The notes under the pieces: model-generated
What the model saw: the letters and a program-made list of their open reading frames with translations, nothing else
Told to the model about the DNA's origin: nothing
Database searches by the model: none
NCBI GenBank assembly: GCA_028564925.1
Contig: CM053034.1
Location: 92,947,626-93,011,625 of the forward strand
Direction: 5' to 3'
Length of the DNA stretch: 64,000 nucleotides
Source: Lithobates sylvaticus
Taxonomy: Eukaryota; Chordata; Amphibia; Anura; Ranidae
Position numbers and translations under genes: made by a program
In this document: positions 20,424-31,700 of the stretch, piece after piece
Layout: every line of letters begins with the position of its first letter
Position numbering within the stretch: the stretch's first letter is position 1

Positions 20424-21461
20424 CCTCCCCATCTCCCCCTGTCCATGCTGTACTTATCTACATGGGAGGTAAGCTGTCAGTGGCCATGTAGCCCATGTTG
20501 CAGGTCAGGGATTTGAAACCCACACTCTTCACTGTGCAACACTTTTGGACAGTTAAGAGTGAAGCTCTGTGCCAGAATTGACCATCCCAGAAGGGCTGTA
20601 CAGAGAAGAGGGAAAAGAGCAGGGATTTCAGATCCCGGACTGCTTCTTGGGTTGCGTGGGCACTGACAGCTCTGCATCTACAGTGGTAAGTACAGCACGG
20701 ACCTTGGTGGTGGGGAAGGTGTGTGGTGTTAGTTCACCTTTTCATTTTTTCTGTAAAAGGTGAACATCATTATATTTGGGTTAAAATCAGACAAAAACTG
20801 AAGTCTAAAGAAATTTTAAAGTAAAAAACAAAACATTTTGGATATAGTGGAGATAGATTAGAATTTTTGGCAGGTTTTTAATTCTGCCTGTGTCTACATT
20901 AGGGAGATTTACCCTCTCTAGTAGTCCTGTTTACCTTTATCACCAAAAGTAAAGGTAAAATGGGTTGTCGTTAGAACAAAAATAGAGCGTAAATCTTCCA
21001 ATGAGGACACAAGTTCTGGTGACACCCATGGATCCCCACACTATGGAGGGATTTCCTCTCACTTCCAGTTTTGGCTATGGGACAGGAAGTGAAGAAAATT
21101 CCCCAATGGGACACAGAGGGCAAACAAAAAAAACAAAAAAAAAACAAACTGGGTTATAACCATCCCTTACCCCATCCAAAATGAAAAAAAAAAGTTTTGC
21201 CTTTAGTTCTACTTTAAAAGAAATACTATTTAATGTTAATTTTTCCACAATGCTTGAAAAACACTTAAGAAAGTGAAAAAGAAAATAACCCTAAATAAAT
21301 ATGAAATGTGGAACATGCTTATAAAGGCTCATGCATATACAGTACACATGTTCCATATATTGCTATGTAGTAAATTATCAGCAATGTAAACTTTCTTTCA
21401 GAATAGGAGAGTGTACACTTTCCTATTCATAGTAAATAACCCTCTGCAACGTGTTTTACAG
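20424..21461. other. Intron sequence without recognised features
   Basis: Some A-rich stretches (21126-21146); no exon or clear element. Confidence 0.5.
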
Positions 21462-21571
21462 GAAAAATGTTGACTCCTTATCAGTACGCCAGTTTGCAGC
21501 AGATTGATGACCCAAATGAAATTTGCCCTCCTCCGGCTCCACAGATAAACATGTTAAACAATCATCAATAT
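21462..21571 (+). CDS. MUC6: MUC6 exon f: end of VWD1
   Basis: A 110-base exon, phase 1 in, phase 0 out, acceptor GTGTTTTACAG, donor GTAAGT. It reads KMLTPYQYASLQQIDDPNEI, then CPPPAPQINMLNNHQY. The LxxIDDPNEIC segment matches the LQKLDDPGEIC I recall from MUC6. The exon precedes a 79-base intron. Confidence 0.95.
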
Positions 21572-21650
21572 GTAAGTTGACTTTTCAATTAACCTTCTCA
21601 TCTGCAGTGTTATAAAACAATTAACTGAAATGTATTTGCCTTTCTTCTAG

Positions 21651-21858
21651 CTTACTCAGTGTTATAATCTTCTGGATCTGGTCTCTGCTACTTGTATGGT
21701 ATCCAAAATGCCTTTTATTAAACGGTGCCAGCAGGACCTGCAGGAATGTTACATTCCAGGGGACAGCAACTGTGCATGTGCAACACTTTCAGAGTACTCT
21801 ACAAGGTGTGCCTTGTGCTCGCAGCCACTCAGCAACTGGAGAACCAAGAACCTTTGCT
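21651..21858 (+). CDS. MUC6: MUC6 exon g: C8 domain 1
   Basis: A 208-base exon, phase 0 in and 1 out, acceptor TTTCTTCTAG, donor GTGAGT. It encodes the cysteine-rich C8 domain of the first assembly: CYNLLDLVSATCMVSKMPFI, CQQDLQECYI, and CACATLSEYSTRCALCSQPL, then SNWRTKNLC. The C-ATLSEYS-RC pattern is typical of gel-forming mucins. Confidence 0.96.
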
Positions 21859-22302
21859 GTGAGTACTTTAAGGAAAAGCCTAAAAAAGATGTGGCAAGAT
21901 TTAAGCTGGCCATACACTTGTAGGTCTTCGAATAGACATTCATACGAGCATTACTGCAAACCTTCTCACCAGTTCATATATGACTTAAATAATGTTGTTT
22001 AAAAGTATTAAAAAAAATTATTCTTATCATGGAGGTCATAAACAAACGTTGATTTGACCCCACAAAGATTAGAGAGTCGAATGAATGTTCTTAAAATGAC
22101 ATTTGTTGAAAAATGAATTCTACTAGCATATTGCCATCTTTAGTATATTCAATTTTTCTCTGTTGTAGATAATGAAGAGGTTTGAAGTTTAGACTGAAGT
22201 TCTCTGTGTGCTAATTACTTCTCTGTGTTACAACAGACAGTGCCATCTTAATAGCATCATGGACCCCTGGGCTAAATAATGCACTGGGGCCTCTACCAGC
22301 CT
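21859..22302. other. Intron sequence without recognised features
   Basis: No exon or repeat recognised. Confidence 0.5.
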
Positions 22303-22686
22303 GCATCAGGTGTCCCCATCACAGCGCCCACATACATCAGGTGTCTCCATACATCAGGTTCCCCTATCACAGTGCCAATATACATCAGGTGTCCCCATCA
22401 CAGTGTCCCAATACAACAGGTTCCCCCATCACAGTGTCCCCATACAACAGGTTCCCCCATCACAGTGTCCCCATCCATCAGGTTCCCCCATCACAGTGCC
22501 CCCATACATCAGGTGTCCCCGTCACAGTGCCCATATACATCAGGTGCCCCCATCACATTGTCCCCCTACATCAGGTGTCCCCATCCATCAGGCTTTCCCA
22601 TCACAGTGTCCCCATACATCAGGTGTCCTCATCACAGTGTTCCCATACATCAGGTGTCCCCATCACAGTGCCCCCTTACATCAGGT
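22303..22686. repeat. Minisatellite, ~30-bp unit (left part)
   Basis: About 13 variable copies of a unit with CCATACATCAGGTGTCCCCA and TCACAGTG. The array resumes at 22985-23056 after an inserted element. All three forward frames stay open because the unit lacks stop codons; this is not a gene. Confidence 0.93.
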
Positions 22687-22984
22687 AGTACTTCATTTTC
22701 CCATTGCACACGTTCCTGGAAATGCTCTCAGTTTTGGGTGCTGTAGCAACAACCAGCTGGATACTGGTTCAAGTCACAATGAAGATATTTGCCAGCACAC
22801 CATGGAGCGACACAGATAGCGTCCAAAAAGGGTGATTTATTGCATGATCACAACACGGGGATAGTGCAATGTTTCGGAGCCACGCAGGGCCCCTTCGTCA
22901 GGCATGCCTGACGAAGGGGCCCTGCGTGGCTCTGAAACGTTGCATCCCCATGTTGTGATCATGCAATAAATCACCCTTTTTGGA
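22687..22984. mobile_element. 298-bp foldback element inserted in the minisatellite
   Basis: The 14-base sequence CCCTTACATCAGGT lies on both sides (22673-22686 and 22985-22998). Its CCCTTA variant differs from the CCATA of the ordinary units, so it is best read as a target duplication. The right two thirds form a palindrome (22821-22985) centred on GGCATGCC at 22901-22908, with arms of about 80 bases and few mismatches. Confidence 0.75.
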
Positions 22985-23056
22985 CCCTTACATCAGGTGT
23001 CCCCATCACAGTACCCCCCATACATCAGGTGACCCATCACAGTGCCCCCATATATC
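22985..23056. repeat. Minisatellite, right part
   Basis: About two more units (TACATCAGGTGTCCCCATCA, TACATCAGGTGACCC) continuing the array at 22303-22686. Confidence 0.85.
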
Positions 23057-23657
23057 AAAGTTGTGCTCCCCCTTCCCCCTTTTACTCACAGATCACAAAT
23101 GCTGTTACCACCTGCATTGAAGGCAGCTCCTTCTTCCTCTCCTGTGCTGAGACAGAGGTAAGTTCTCAGTACCGGCTCTCTTCTGTCCCCTGCAGGAGGG
23201 AGGAGAAAGCTGAATCATCTCACCTGCAGAAGTTCGCTGCTGCTCCTTCTAACAGGAGTGACATTGCAGTTGCTCCTATCAAAGAAGAGCAGCACTAACA
23301 GCTAAATCGCCAGTGCACCCCCCCTCCCCAACACAGCAGTTGCCACCCCCCTTGTCCTGATCATGGGGCCCCAATGCACCTAGGGGTTCTGGGCTGTGCC
23401 CAGGTGTGCCCATTTATTAAGACGGCCCTGATAACAGGAAGTCACGGCTAATAGCTTCCCTAATTCAGATATGTCAGGCTGGTGTTGTATGGGTCACACA
23501 TGGTCCTTTTTTACTCCTTCTCTACAGCCTCAGTGGCCTAACTAGAAAAATAAATATGCCCTTTTACTATATGTTCTCCAGTTGATGAGTTAAACCACTT
23601 TGCATAGTTTTACAGCTAAATACTACAGGAAATATTTTAAGGCCCTTTTCTCTGGGA
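23057..23657. other. Unclassified intron sequence
   Basis: No exon. C-rich stretches near 23318-23352; otherwise nothing recognised. Confidence 0.4.
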
Positions 23658-24061
23658 TTAAAGCAGTTGTAAAGCTTAGTTTTATTAAAATAACAAACAT
23701 GATATACGTATTTGCTCTGTGCAATGGTTTTGCACAGAGTGGCCCTGATCCTCCTCTTCTGGGGTCCCTCGCCTGTGATCTTGGTTCTGCCTCTTCTCTG
23801 AGTCCCCTTATAGCAAGTCACTTGCCATGGGGGCACTTGTGCAGGCTCAATCTTGAGCTGGGCTATCTGCATCTATAGACATACGCAACACAACAGCCCT
23901 GACCCCCGCTCTTACCTCACAGGATTTGATTGACAAAAGCAGGAGCCAATGGCTGCCGCTGCTGCTTTTAAATCTGTGAGAGGAGAGCACTGGGTCAAAT
24001 TGGCACAGCACTGAATAGGACTCAGGTAAGTATTTGGGGGTTAGGGGGGAACAACTAAGAT
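23658..24061. mobile_element. TTAA-type MITE sharing an inverted core with 8692-9178
   Basis: It begins TTAAAGCAGTTGTAAAGC. The segment GCTCTGTGCAATGGTTTTGC near 23713 is the reverse complement of 9090-9110 in the other element, and AACAAACATGATAT mirrors ACATGTTTGTT. The right edge is not clear. Confidence 0.6.
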
Positions 24062-24432
24062 ATTAAGGTAGTTTTCTATGAATGGCAGTGTGGGCATAAG
24101 GTGACAGGCGAGAGGCGCAACTCTTCTGACTAGCAGCAGTACTATATCAGTTGTGTCACTCACTCCTTTTGCCCTCTCCACCATTCAGTGTCCTCTTACT
24201 AATTTTATTCCCACAATAAAATAAGTTTTGTGAATGGGCGGTGGAGGCCCTGTCGTTCATCCACTCCTCATCCATTTACAGAACACATTGCATTGTGAGA
24301 GCATAATAGTTAAAGGTCTCTGAATGGCAGAGAGAGCAGAAGGCTGTGGGCAAAAGGTGCAACTCATCACACATGTACTGTGAACCCGCACAGTACTGGG
24401 AAATAGCCGCTCAGGGTCATATCCAACAGCTA

Positions 24433-25212
24433 TTAACCCCCCTGGCGGTATTCCCGAGTCTGGCTCGGGGTGAGATTTCTGTACCAAAAGCGGTAACCCC
24501 GAGCCAGACTCGGGCTTGCATTGCAGGATACAGGGGGAAGTTACTTACCTCCCCGCTGTGTGAGCGAGCCGTCTGCTCGCTCGATTCACACAGAGCCCGA
24601 GTGCCGCTGATCTCCGTTCCCTGCGACGTTACGACGCACGGGAGCGGAGATCGGCGCCAAATTCAAAAAAGTTAAAAAACACAGTACACATACAGTACTG
24701 TAATCTTACAGATTACAGTACTGTATAAAAAAAAATACACATCCCCTTTGTCCCTAGTGGTCTGCCCAGTGCCCTGCATGTCATTTTATATAATAAATAG
24801 ATTTTTTTCTGCCTGGAAACTGGAGATTGTCCATAGCAACCAAAAAGTGTCCCTTTATGTCAAAAGTGGTTTTAGACCAGCTAGAAAACAACGATAATAA
24901 ATTAGAATCACAATTTATCATCAAACAATAAATTTAATGACAGCGACTATTCTGCAACTGAGCAAATTTTAGTGTTTTTGATTTGATTACATTATTGAAT
25001 AATTTTTATATATATTTTTATTTTATTATAATTGATGATTTTGTGTTTCAAACTTTATCATACCCGGGATGTCTACTAGACTCTGGTTTGGACAGATTTA
25101 AGTGAGTTATTCATAGAATTGCATGCCTACAATATAAAAACACCAAATTTCAATGCAAAATAATTGTACCGCTTTCAGCACAAAATTCCAGACATACCGC
25201 CAGGGAGGTTAA
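24433..25212. mobile_element. TTAA-flanked transposon (TTAACCCCCCTGGCGGTA)
   Basis: Inverted ends CCCCCCTGGCGGTA and TACCGCCAGGGAGG are each bounded by TTAA (24433-24436 and 25209-25212), as for piggyBac-type insertions. Near the left end is a hairpin: CCCGAGTCTGGCTCGGGGT and ACCCCGAGCCAGACTCGGG. The AT-rich interior (24880-25080) has no transposase frame. Confidence 0.8.
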
Positions 25213-27216
25213 GGTGGCATGATTGGGTGATTTTTACAAGAAGCAGCAGCCTGCATGACATGAGATACACTCCATTACACTAAATAATGAGTTTGGCGTT
25301 GTATGCTTGTTTACTTGGGAACAGCAGAACTGTAGTACCATCTGCTGGTTAAATCTGAAAGTGAAGCACAATCATGCAGAAGATAACTGAGATTGGCCAT
25401 AAAGTTGTGTCCATTGTCTGTACATACAAAAGGCATTACATACATTAAAAGGAAGAATTTGGAATTTGTTCTCTCCAAAAACACTTGATAAGTGCACAAA
25501 TATTTGGTTGGGCTAAATTTCTCAGTAAGTATTACTGGATTCCTCAGTGTCAGTGACACTTCAAGCTGTACAGAACATAAACTGCAACTTTGATCCAAAA
25601 GCTCTGGGTAACATAAAGCGCATATTATTTTTCTTACACAGGAGTTGGATACATGTTGGCCTACACTGCATCTACTTACAATGACTAAAGCCAGGTCATA
25701 TTTGCTCTACTCATTTCTTTTATATCACAGAATTTTTGTATTTGATGCTTAGATTAAAAAGGGCAAACAAACAAACTGCTATTGCAACTTAAGGGACAGA
25801 AAGAGCATTAGTCATTCTCTGATATAAAAAAAAAGGATTGGTGGCTCAACAGACAACAGATCAAAGGAATCCTGTGCTGAGAAATTATCTATCTGAATTT
25901 TCCTTCTGAATATGTAAAGACGATTTACTGATTTTAGGTCAGGATTCACCATTAGGCACAGTAGGCTTGTGCCTATAACAAGTAGAGTTAGAGGCATTTT
26001 TTTCCCGTATAATTATTGGCAACACATTTTTCCTTCCATTTTACAGTTGAAACAATAATTTCATATTTTATACCCATTTTCACAATGTTTTTAACCATTT
26101 TAGAACCAGGAAAACAAGAAAATGCTTTATGCAAAATGTAAAGGAGGTAATACAACATGTACTAGCAAAGGGGTATGACAGATGAAACCAATATGTGTAA
26201 AAGCTTGTGAGCTGCTATGTGAAAAAACTCTAAAACAAAGGTGCTTGCTTCATACTAACATATTCAACAAATATAAAACCACTGCGCTATACCTTTAATA
26301 AATATTGTCCAGTACAGCATAAGAAAAATCATATAAATCTAAAAATAATATACTATAGATAAGCCATCCAGTCAGCAAAAAAATATATATACAATTTCAT
26401 ATGAATTTGCGTAAAACTGAAATTATCACCACTTTAATGTCATCCATTTGAATGTCCCAACACCATAAAAATGTGCTTCTAGTCTAGTTTATATTAATCA
26501 CACTTATGGGTAACCACTTATGTTATATCTCATATAATGTCGAAATTCATTCCAATCCTCTTTACATACAGTATGTATCTTCTCCTAATATAACTAGTGC
26601 TCATATTCCAACCATCCGTGTACTCCCTACTCTCACCTTAATAAATGTGACCCTACAGTTAAGTAAGGTCAAAACACATTTTTTTTTACACAATGATATA
26701 TTCAGTGGGTATGTTCCTTCTTCTTTCCCCATCGTTCACCTTCCTGGTATCCTCATATCATATTGTAGATCAGACATATACATGGGAAAAAAGAATTGTC
26801 AAACAATAGTGCTTATACCTTTTTAAAAACACTATACTTTATTGACCAATCCCCCAATATTTGAACTCACATTAAACAGGTGCTTCCAGCGCACCAAACT
26901 AATCCAGCAATGAAGTATACATAAACTGGCGATGGCTGAGATCAACCATACAGTTTGAATTACCCTCGTGGTCAGACTCAGAACGATGTGTTGTCAGATG
27001 CACCTCCCCTACATGTTATGCCACAGGCTCATGTGGCTTCCTCAGGGGGATTCCTCAGGGTGAATGTACATGTGCCTGTAAAAATTTGGGTCCTAGCAAA
27101 AGGGAGGTACAAGTTTCAACAGGAAACCCCTACCTCTTCAAAAAATCATTCAAGGCAAAGTGGCAGTACCCAGATTTCAAATGTATAACTATATAAGGGT
27201 TATTTACAAAGTAAAG
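25213..27216. other. Intron sequence without recognised exons
   Basis: Two kilobases with no exon and no well-defined transposon. CATGTGGCTTCCTCAGGGGG near 27030 resembles a motif common in amphibian repeats, but no element ends were found. Confidence 0.4.
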
Positions 27217-27230
27217 CTTAAAGTGATTCT

Positions 27231-27726
27231 TTTTTTGTGTAAATAGTTTTTATTGGAAAAAGAAAAACAATGTACAAACAAGGTACGGTACTGCACAGTG
27301 TAAGTATACAGGAAGGACATTAGTTCTGATAGATTTGCATGAAGACATACAACATATCATAAAAGTTGACAGCTGATTAGACAACACTTAGTACCGGCAA
27401 GTACCCCTAATAGGAGTGGAATAAAGAACTTTTTAATTACATAACAAAAGGAAGGGGGGAGGGTAGGAGGGGAAAGGGGAGGTTAAAGAGGAGAGGGGTT
27501 GGGGGGGAGGGGGGTATTGGTCCGAACGCCATCAAGCACAACCATCCATATAGAGTGAAGGTAGAGAAGGTTATATCATTAATTTTGTTTCGACCAGGAG
27601 GTCCAGCATTCCCAGTGCCTATTAAATATGTTAGAGTTACCTGACTTCCCAGCTAGCAAGGCTTCATATGCGTAATGTGTTCTGGTGTTGGCTATAACTT
27701 CTGACACATTTGGTGCAATGTTGTCC
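27231..27726 (-). mobile_element. 5'-truncated LINE tail, minus strand, perfect 14-bp duplication
   Basis: CTTAAAGTGATTCT is repeated exactly at 27217-27230 and 27727-27740. The T-run and TAGTTTTTATTGG at the left are a reverse-complemented poly-A tail and signal region, so the element reads on the minus strand. The interior is 3'-UTR-like with a purine-rich stretch (27449-27515). There is no convincing protein. The perfect duplication suggests a recent insertion. Confidence 0.78.
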
Positions 27727-27727
27727 C

Positions 27728-28035
27728 TTAAAGTGATTCTATAGGCTGAAGATCTTTTACCTTCATGCCTTCTCTTACCGGATCCAGATCTCAATCCAAC
27801 AATGTGCACTAAAGAAGTGGTTTTCCTGGCTCTCTGACTTCTCATTGTCTCAGAGACAGCAGCAGAAGCCATTGTCTCCAGTTGCTGTCAATCACAACCA
27901 AAGAGGAGGGAGCAGGTTGCCGGGAGCAGGACTTCTGGCGAAAAGCATGTTAAAAAAATTCTCGATCAGCAAGTTTTTTAGTTTTTTTCCTTTTTGTGTT
28001 CAGCCTACTGCCTGAAGGGAAAGAACTTAGAGTGT
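27728..28035. mobile_element. TTAAAGTGATTCTATAGGC-type MITE (left end sure)
   Basis: The left end TTAAAGTGATTCTATAGG resembles the 8692 element (TTAAAGTGGTTCTAAAGG). The LINE at 27231 landed at its very edge. The right end could not be fixed. Confidence 0.45.
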
Positions 28036-28342
28036 AAGGCCTACATTACACAAAAAGACACGTTAAAATCATTATGCGCTCCACTAGGCCCCAAAGCAGG
28101 GGGACTCTTCCCTTGAACAAATCTTCCCTTGAAAAATTGTCACCAGAACAAGTGTCCAAATTGAACAACTTCCCCTATATTTCTTCATCAGTGATAAATC
28201 AAAATTGGTGATAATTTAAATAATCCTTGTCCCTGCAAGAAATGGGGTACAGGTGACCTGCTCACAGATCCCATGGTCCTTTCTGTGAAGCAATTTTGCG
28301 GTGCTGTTTGCATTAGGCTTCTCCCTTCTGCTACATCTAGAA

Positions 28343-28495
28343 CAGGGATATGCAATTAGCGGACCTCCAGCTGTTGCAGAACTACAAGTCCCATGAGGCA
28401 TAGCAAGACTCTGACAGCCACAACACATGACACCCAGAGGCATGATGTGACTTGTAGTTTTGCAACAGCTGGAGGTCCGCTAATTGCATATCCCT
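28343..28495. mobile_element. Palindromic MITE (CAGGGATATGCAATTAGCGG)
   Basis: CAGGGATATGCAATTAGCGG and ACCTCCAGCTGTTGCAG on the left are mirrored by CAACAGCTGGAGGT and CCGCTAATTGCATATCCC on the right. It is related in its inner arms to 20259-20415. The flanking duplication is not clean. Confidence 0.8.
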
Positions 28496-28498
28496 AGA

Positions 28499-28991
28499 AT
28501 GTCATATTTATTTGTTGCAAAGAAGAACATCATTTATGCTTGCTCAAGTAGTAGCATGATCACAAACTGTCCATGTACTATAATGTAACTTTCTAGAAGA
28601 AGCACACTGAATATAGAATGCTGGAAAGCATTGTCCTACAATGAAATGTTATAAAGATGAAGAGAGTGGGTGTTCTGTAGTCCTAAAACATGCTCTGCCC
28701 TAGGGTAACAACTCTGCTCCACCTTAGATACAGTATAGTGAGTAGACCTTGACACTGTAGGACAGGAAGTGTATTAAAGCAAACTAATGCAGTCATCAAA
28801 TCTAAGGACTGCTAATCTGTAATATACAACATTTTTGTATTTTGTATTAACATGTATTGGATTTAGATACATGTTAAATGGTATCTAAATAATATCTTGG
28901 CAAAACTGATGTATGCTATAATACTATATAATTTAACAATGCTAATGTGTATTAACCCTATTATCGTCTTTGCTTTATTTTTATTTTCTAG
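28499..28991. other. Intron sequence before TIL1
   Basis: No repeat or exon recognised. Confidence 0.5.
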
Positions 28992-29114
28992 CCTTGGGCA
29001 CATGTCCATCCAATCAGATTTATGAAGAATGTGCAAATCCCTGCAGTCCCACTTGTTCAAACCCTCAATACACATGTAATTCACACTGTGTTTACGGCTG
29101 CTTCTGCCCACCAG
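28992..29114 (+). CDS. MUC6: MUC6 exon h: TIL domain 1
   Basis: A 123-base exon, acceptor TTATTTTCTAG, donor GTAACT, phase 1 in and out. It reads LGTCPSNQIYEECANPCSPT, then CSNPQYTCNSHCVYGCFCPP. This is a trypsin-inhibitor-like cysteine-rich module (CPxNxxYxEC...C...GCFCPxG), the first TIL of the D1 assembly. Confidence 0.95.
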
Positions 29115-29277
29115 GTAACTTGGACAGTATGAAATAACAGAGAATAAAGAGTCCTGCACTATCCGAATTGACTTGACTATATGCAAACAACTCATTCTCC
29201 TACTGCATGGAGGACCCAACTTACTTTTTTCCAGTGCTCTTTCAGGGGCCTAGCCTTGCTTGACTGTAGAACATTTA

Positions 29278-29672
29278 TGCCCCTCTCACACTGGGGCTGG
29301 AGCGGCGTCTGCTGTAAAGCACCGCTATATTTAGCGCTGCTTTACCGTCGTTTTAGCGGCAGTATTCGGTCACTAGCGGTGCGGTTTTAACCTCGCTAGC
29401 GGCCGAAAAAGAGTTAAAACCGCCCGCAAAGCGCCGCTGCAGCGGCGGTATTGCCACGGTGTCCCATTGATTTCAGTGAATACACCACTCCTTCACCACT
29501 CCAAAGATGCTGCTATCAGGACTTTTTTGACCGTCCTGCTAGTGCACCGCTCCAGTGTGAAAGCCCTCTGGCTTTCACACTGGAGTGAAAGGGGCCAGAT
29601 TTTTTCAGGCACTATACAGGCGCTATTTTTAGCGCTGTATCGCCTGAAAAATGCCCCAGTGTGAAAGGGGCA
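29278..29672. mobile_element. Harbinger-like MITE (TGCCCC...GGGGCA, TTA duplication)
   Basis: Ends TGCCCCTCTCACACTGGGG and CCCCAGTGTGAAAGGGGCA are inverted. TTA lies on both sides (29275-29277 and 29673-29675), the 3-bp duplication typical of PIF/Harbinger. The GC-rich interior has AGCGGC repeats and an inner hairpin CCAGTGTGAAAGCC/GGCTTTCACACTGG. Confidence 0.82.
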
Positions 29673-29675
29673 TTA

Positions 29676-31579
29676 AGGTACTACAGAAAACAATCCAAAA
29701 CCAGGGAATCATCGAATTCTAGCATGTCCTAATACATGTTGCACCATACAGTAGTCTTCAGTGTTGAGTGTTGAATTTTTTTCTATGGTACTTTTAACTG
29801 TACTATGGAATAACTCCAAGCCCAAGACAATAATACCAAATGCAGGCTTAACTGAACCATAATAGTTAAAATATATTATGGTGTTATTTGGGATGTTGGA
29901 TATAACAACCAACTTACATCCATTGGCCAGGACAAAAAGACTAGGAAATTAGGTCATGCTAGCCATGCAATACACCAAAATCAAAATATCTTTCTGAGCA
30001 AAAATACAATATGAGGGTAATGGGACAGAAAAATATGAGTCATATCTACAACTCTCTATGACCCGTAGGTTCTGCCCTGTTATCAGCAATTCTTTACACA
30101 GTTTGAGAACCCTTCTGTTTCATTTAAAGAATGAATCAAATCAAAACAAAATAGCCATGGGTGGCAGCAGAGCCAATTATTGCCACAACCCCAATATATA
30201 TGTTTGGCCTTATCACAACTGACGATATTACGCTGCCCTGGCCATTTTTTTTGTACATTTATTACTTGAGACAGTCCTACTGTACAATATCACTGTTGAA
30301 GGTTAAACTAAGGCCACTTTAAAGGGCAAAGGCATGTCATGGGAAAAACACATGGGCTGTCGTCTCTGTTGACCTCTTATTTTGAAAATGTTGTTATGCT
30401 GGTCTACTAGCTTAATACTTTTTAAGTCACTGACATGGAAAAACTATGTAGACCAAGAGCTGTGATTTGCATACTTGTTCTGACTCAACCAAGTTTACAC
30501 CTTTGCAGTGTGGAAACTCAACGTGGGTTAACATGCATTGTAATAAGGCAGCCCCCTTATTTTAAATGTTTTTTTTGCAACGCAATGCACCACAACACCA
30601 TATGTTGCGCTACCATACATTAAAAAGAGCTGGAACTCAGCTGTGTTGTTTTAAGGTTCTATATATCAATGGCATCACCTAAGATTCACACAACCTTTAT
30701 CCAAAATGTATACATTTTTCTATTTGAATCTTATGTAAAAAATGGGTGAATCTTGGATAAACATTGTATAAATCCTAGGTGAAAATGTTGATAAATTGAT
30801 CAATTATTTTGCTGGGGTGTCTTTCAAAGACTAATGTGTGAAGGTTTCCCATAACTTTGTTAAAAACACAAATGCCTTGAATGCTCCAAAAGTGACAGAG
30901 CATGTCAATTTAAAAAATAGTGCAATACTGGTTAAGTCTGCTGTTATTAAACCTAGTACACATTACTACAAAATTGGATGAAAATATCCATAATTGAAAC
31001 GATCGTTCAATATTGTTTGTTAGTATATTGCTTTCAAGAGCCGATGTCAGCTGTCCAAACAAAAATTTCTGAACGGGCATGCTGGAAATTTTTTTCTTAG
31101 TTAGTTAGCAGAACAACCGATTTTTGTTTAATTAGTACAGTATTCATTCTTAAAAAATCAAATGAGAAATACTGCACATGATCAGAAATAATGATCTACG
31201 CTGTAACATAGCTACATACGCAATAAGTCTTCCCCTGACTCTTGCGAATTTTCATTCTATTAATGGCATTCTCAATTTCAGCATGGTACGAACATTCGAT
31301 CGAGTGAACTCGAAGGATTGTTTGTTTGATTTTCTGATAATGTGTACTAGGCTTTACACATTGTTATACAACACTTCTTGTCCACTAGTTCTAAGGATAT
31401 TACACATAAAGAGTATGCTGCCACTACATTTTCAGGAGTCATTTCTCCAACTGATAAAAAATTGTAAGAATAACAAAAAAAATACAAGTTGTGATTTGTT
31501 TTCTTTTGATACCATAGATTCTAGTTTAGATACATGGCATCTAATAAGAAATTATGTGAACATCTTATACCTTTTGTAG
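29676..31579. other. Intron sequence without recognised features
   Basis: Nearly two kilobases with no exon, no transposon ends and no tandem repeat seen. The 133-codon open frame at 31178-31579 is AT-rich and shows no family resemblance. Confidence 0.5.
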
Positions 31580-31700
31580 GAACTGTTCTGGATGACCTGT
31601 CTAAAGACAACACCTGTGTCCCAGTCAGCGACTGCCCTTGTTTTTTCAATGGACAAATCTACAGCCCAGGAGAAAATATTCATACTGACTGCAGTGTTTG
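31580..31700 (+). CDS. MUC6: MUC6 exon i: end of TIL1 and following cysteine module
   Basis: A 121-base exon, phase 1 in and 2 out, acceptor CCTTTTGTAG, donor GTGAGC. It reads GTVLDDLSKDNTCVPVSDCP, then CFFNGQIYSPGENIHTDCSV. The CVPVxxCPC pattern ends the TIL, and YxPGE...C starts the short VWC-like E module before VWD2. Confidence 0.94.

Noticed and set aside
22765-22785. GGTTCAAGTC resembling a tRNA/SINE B box
   Set aside because: No matching A box at proper spacing and no tRNA cloverleaf could be formed.
22279-22819. Three overlapping long open frames of Pro/His/Ser/Thr-rich sequence, at first sight like a mucin PTS domain
   Set aside because: All three frames are open because the 30-bp minisatellite lacks stops. 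It lies inside an intron between C8-1 and TIL1, where no PTS domain is expected.
31178-31579. 133-codon open frame ending just before exon i
   Set aside because: AT-rich composition and no domain. Its end at TAG coincides with the acceptor AG of exon i.
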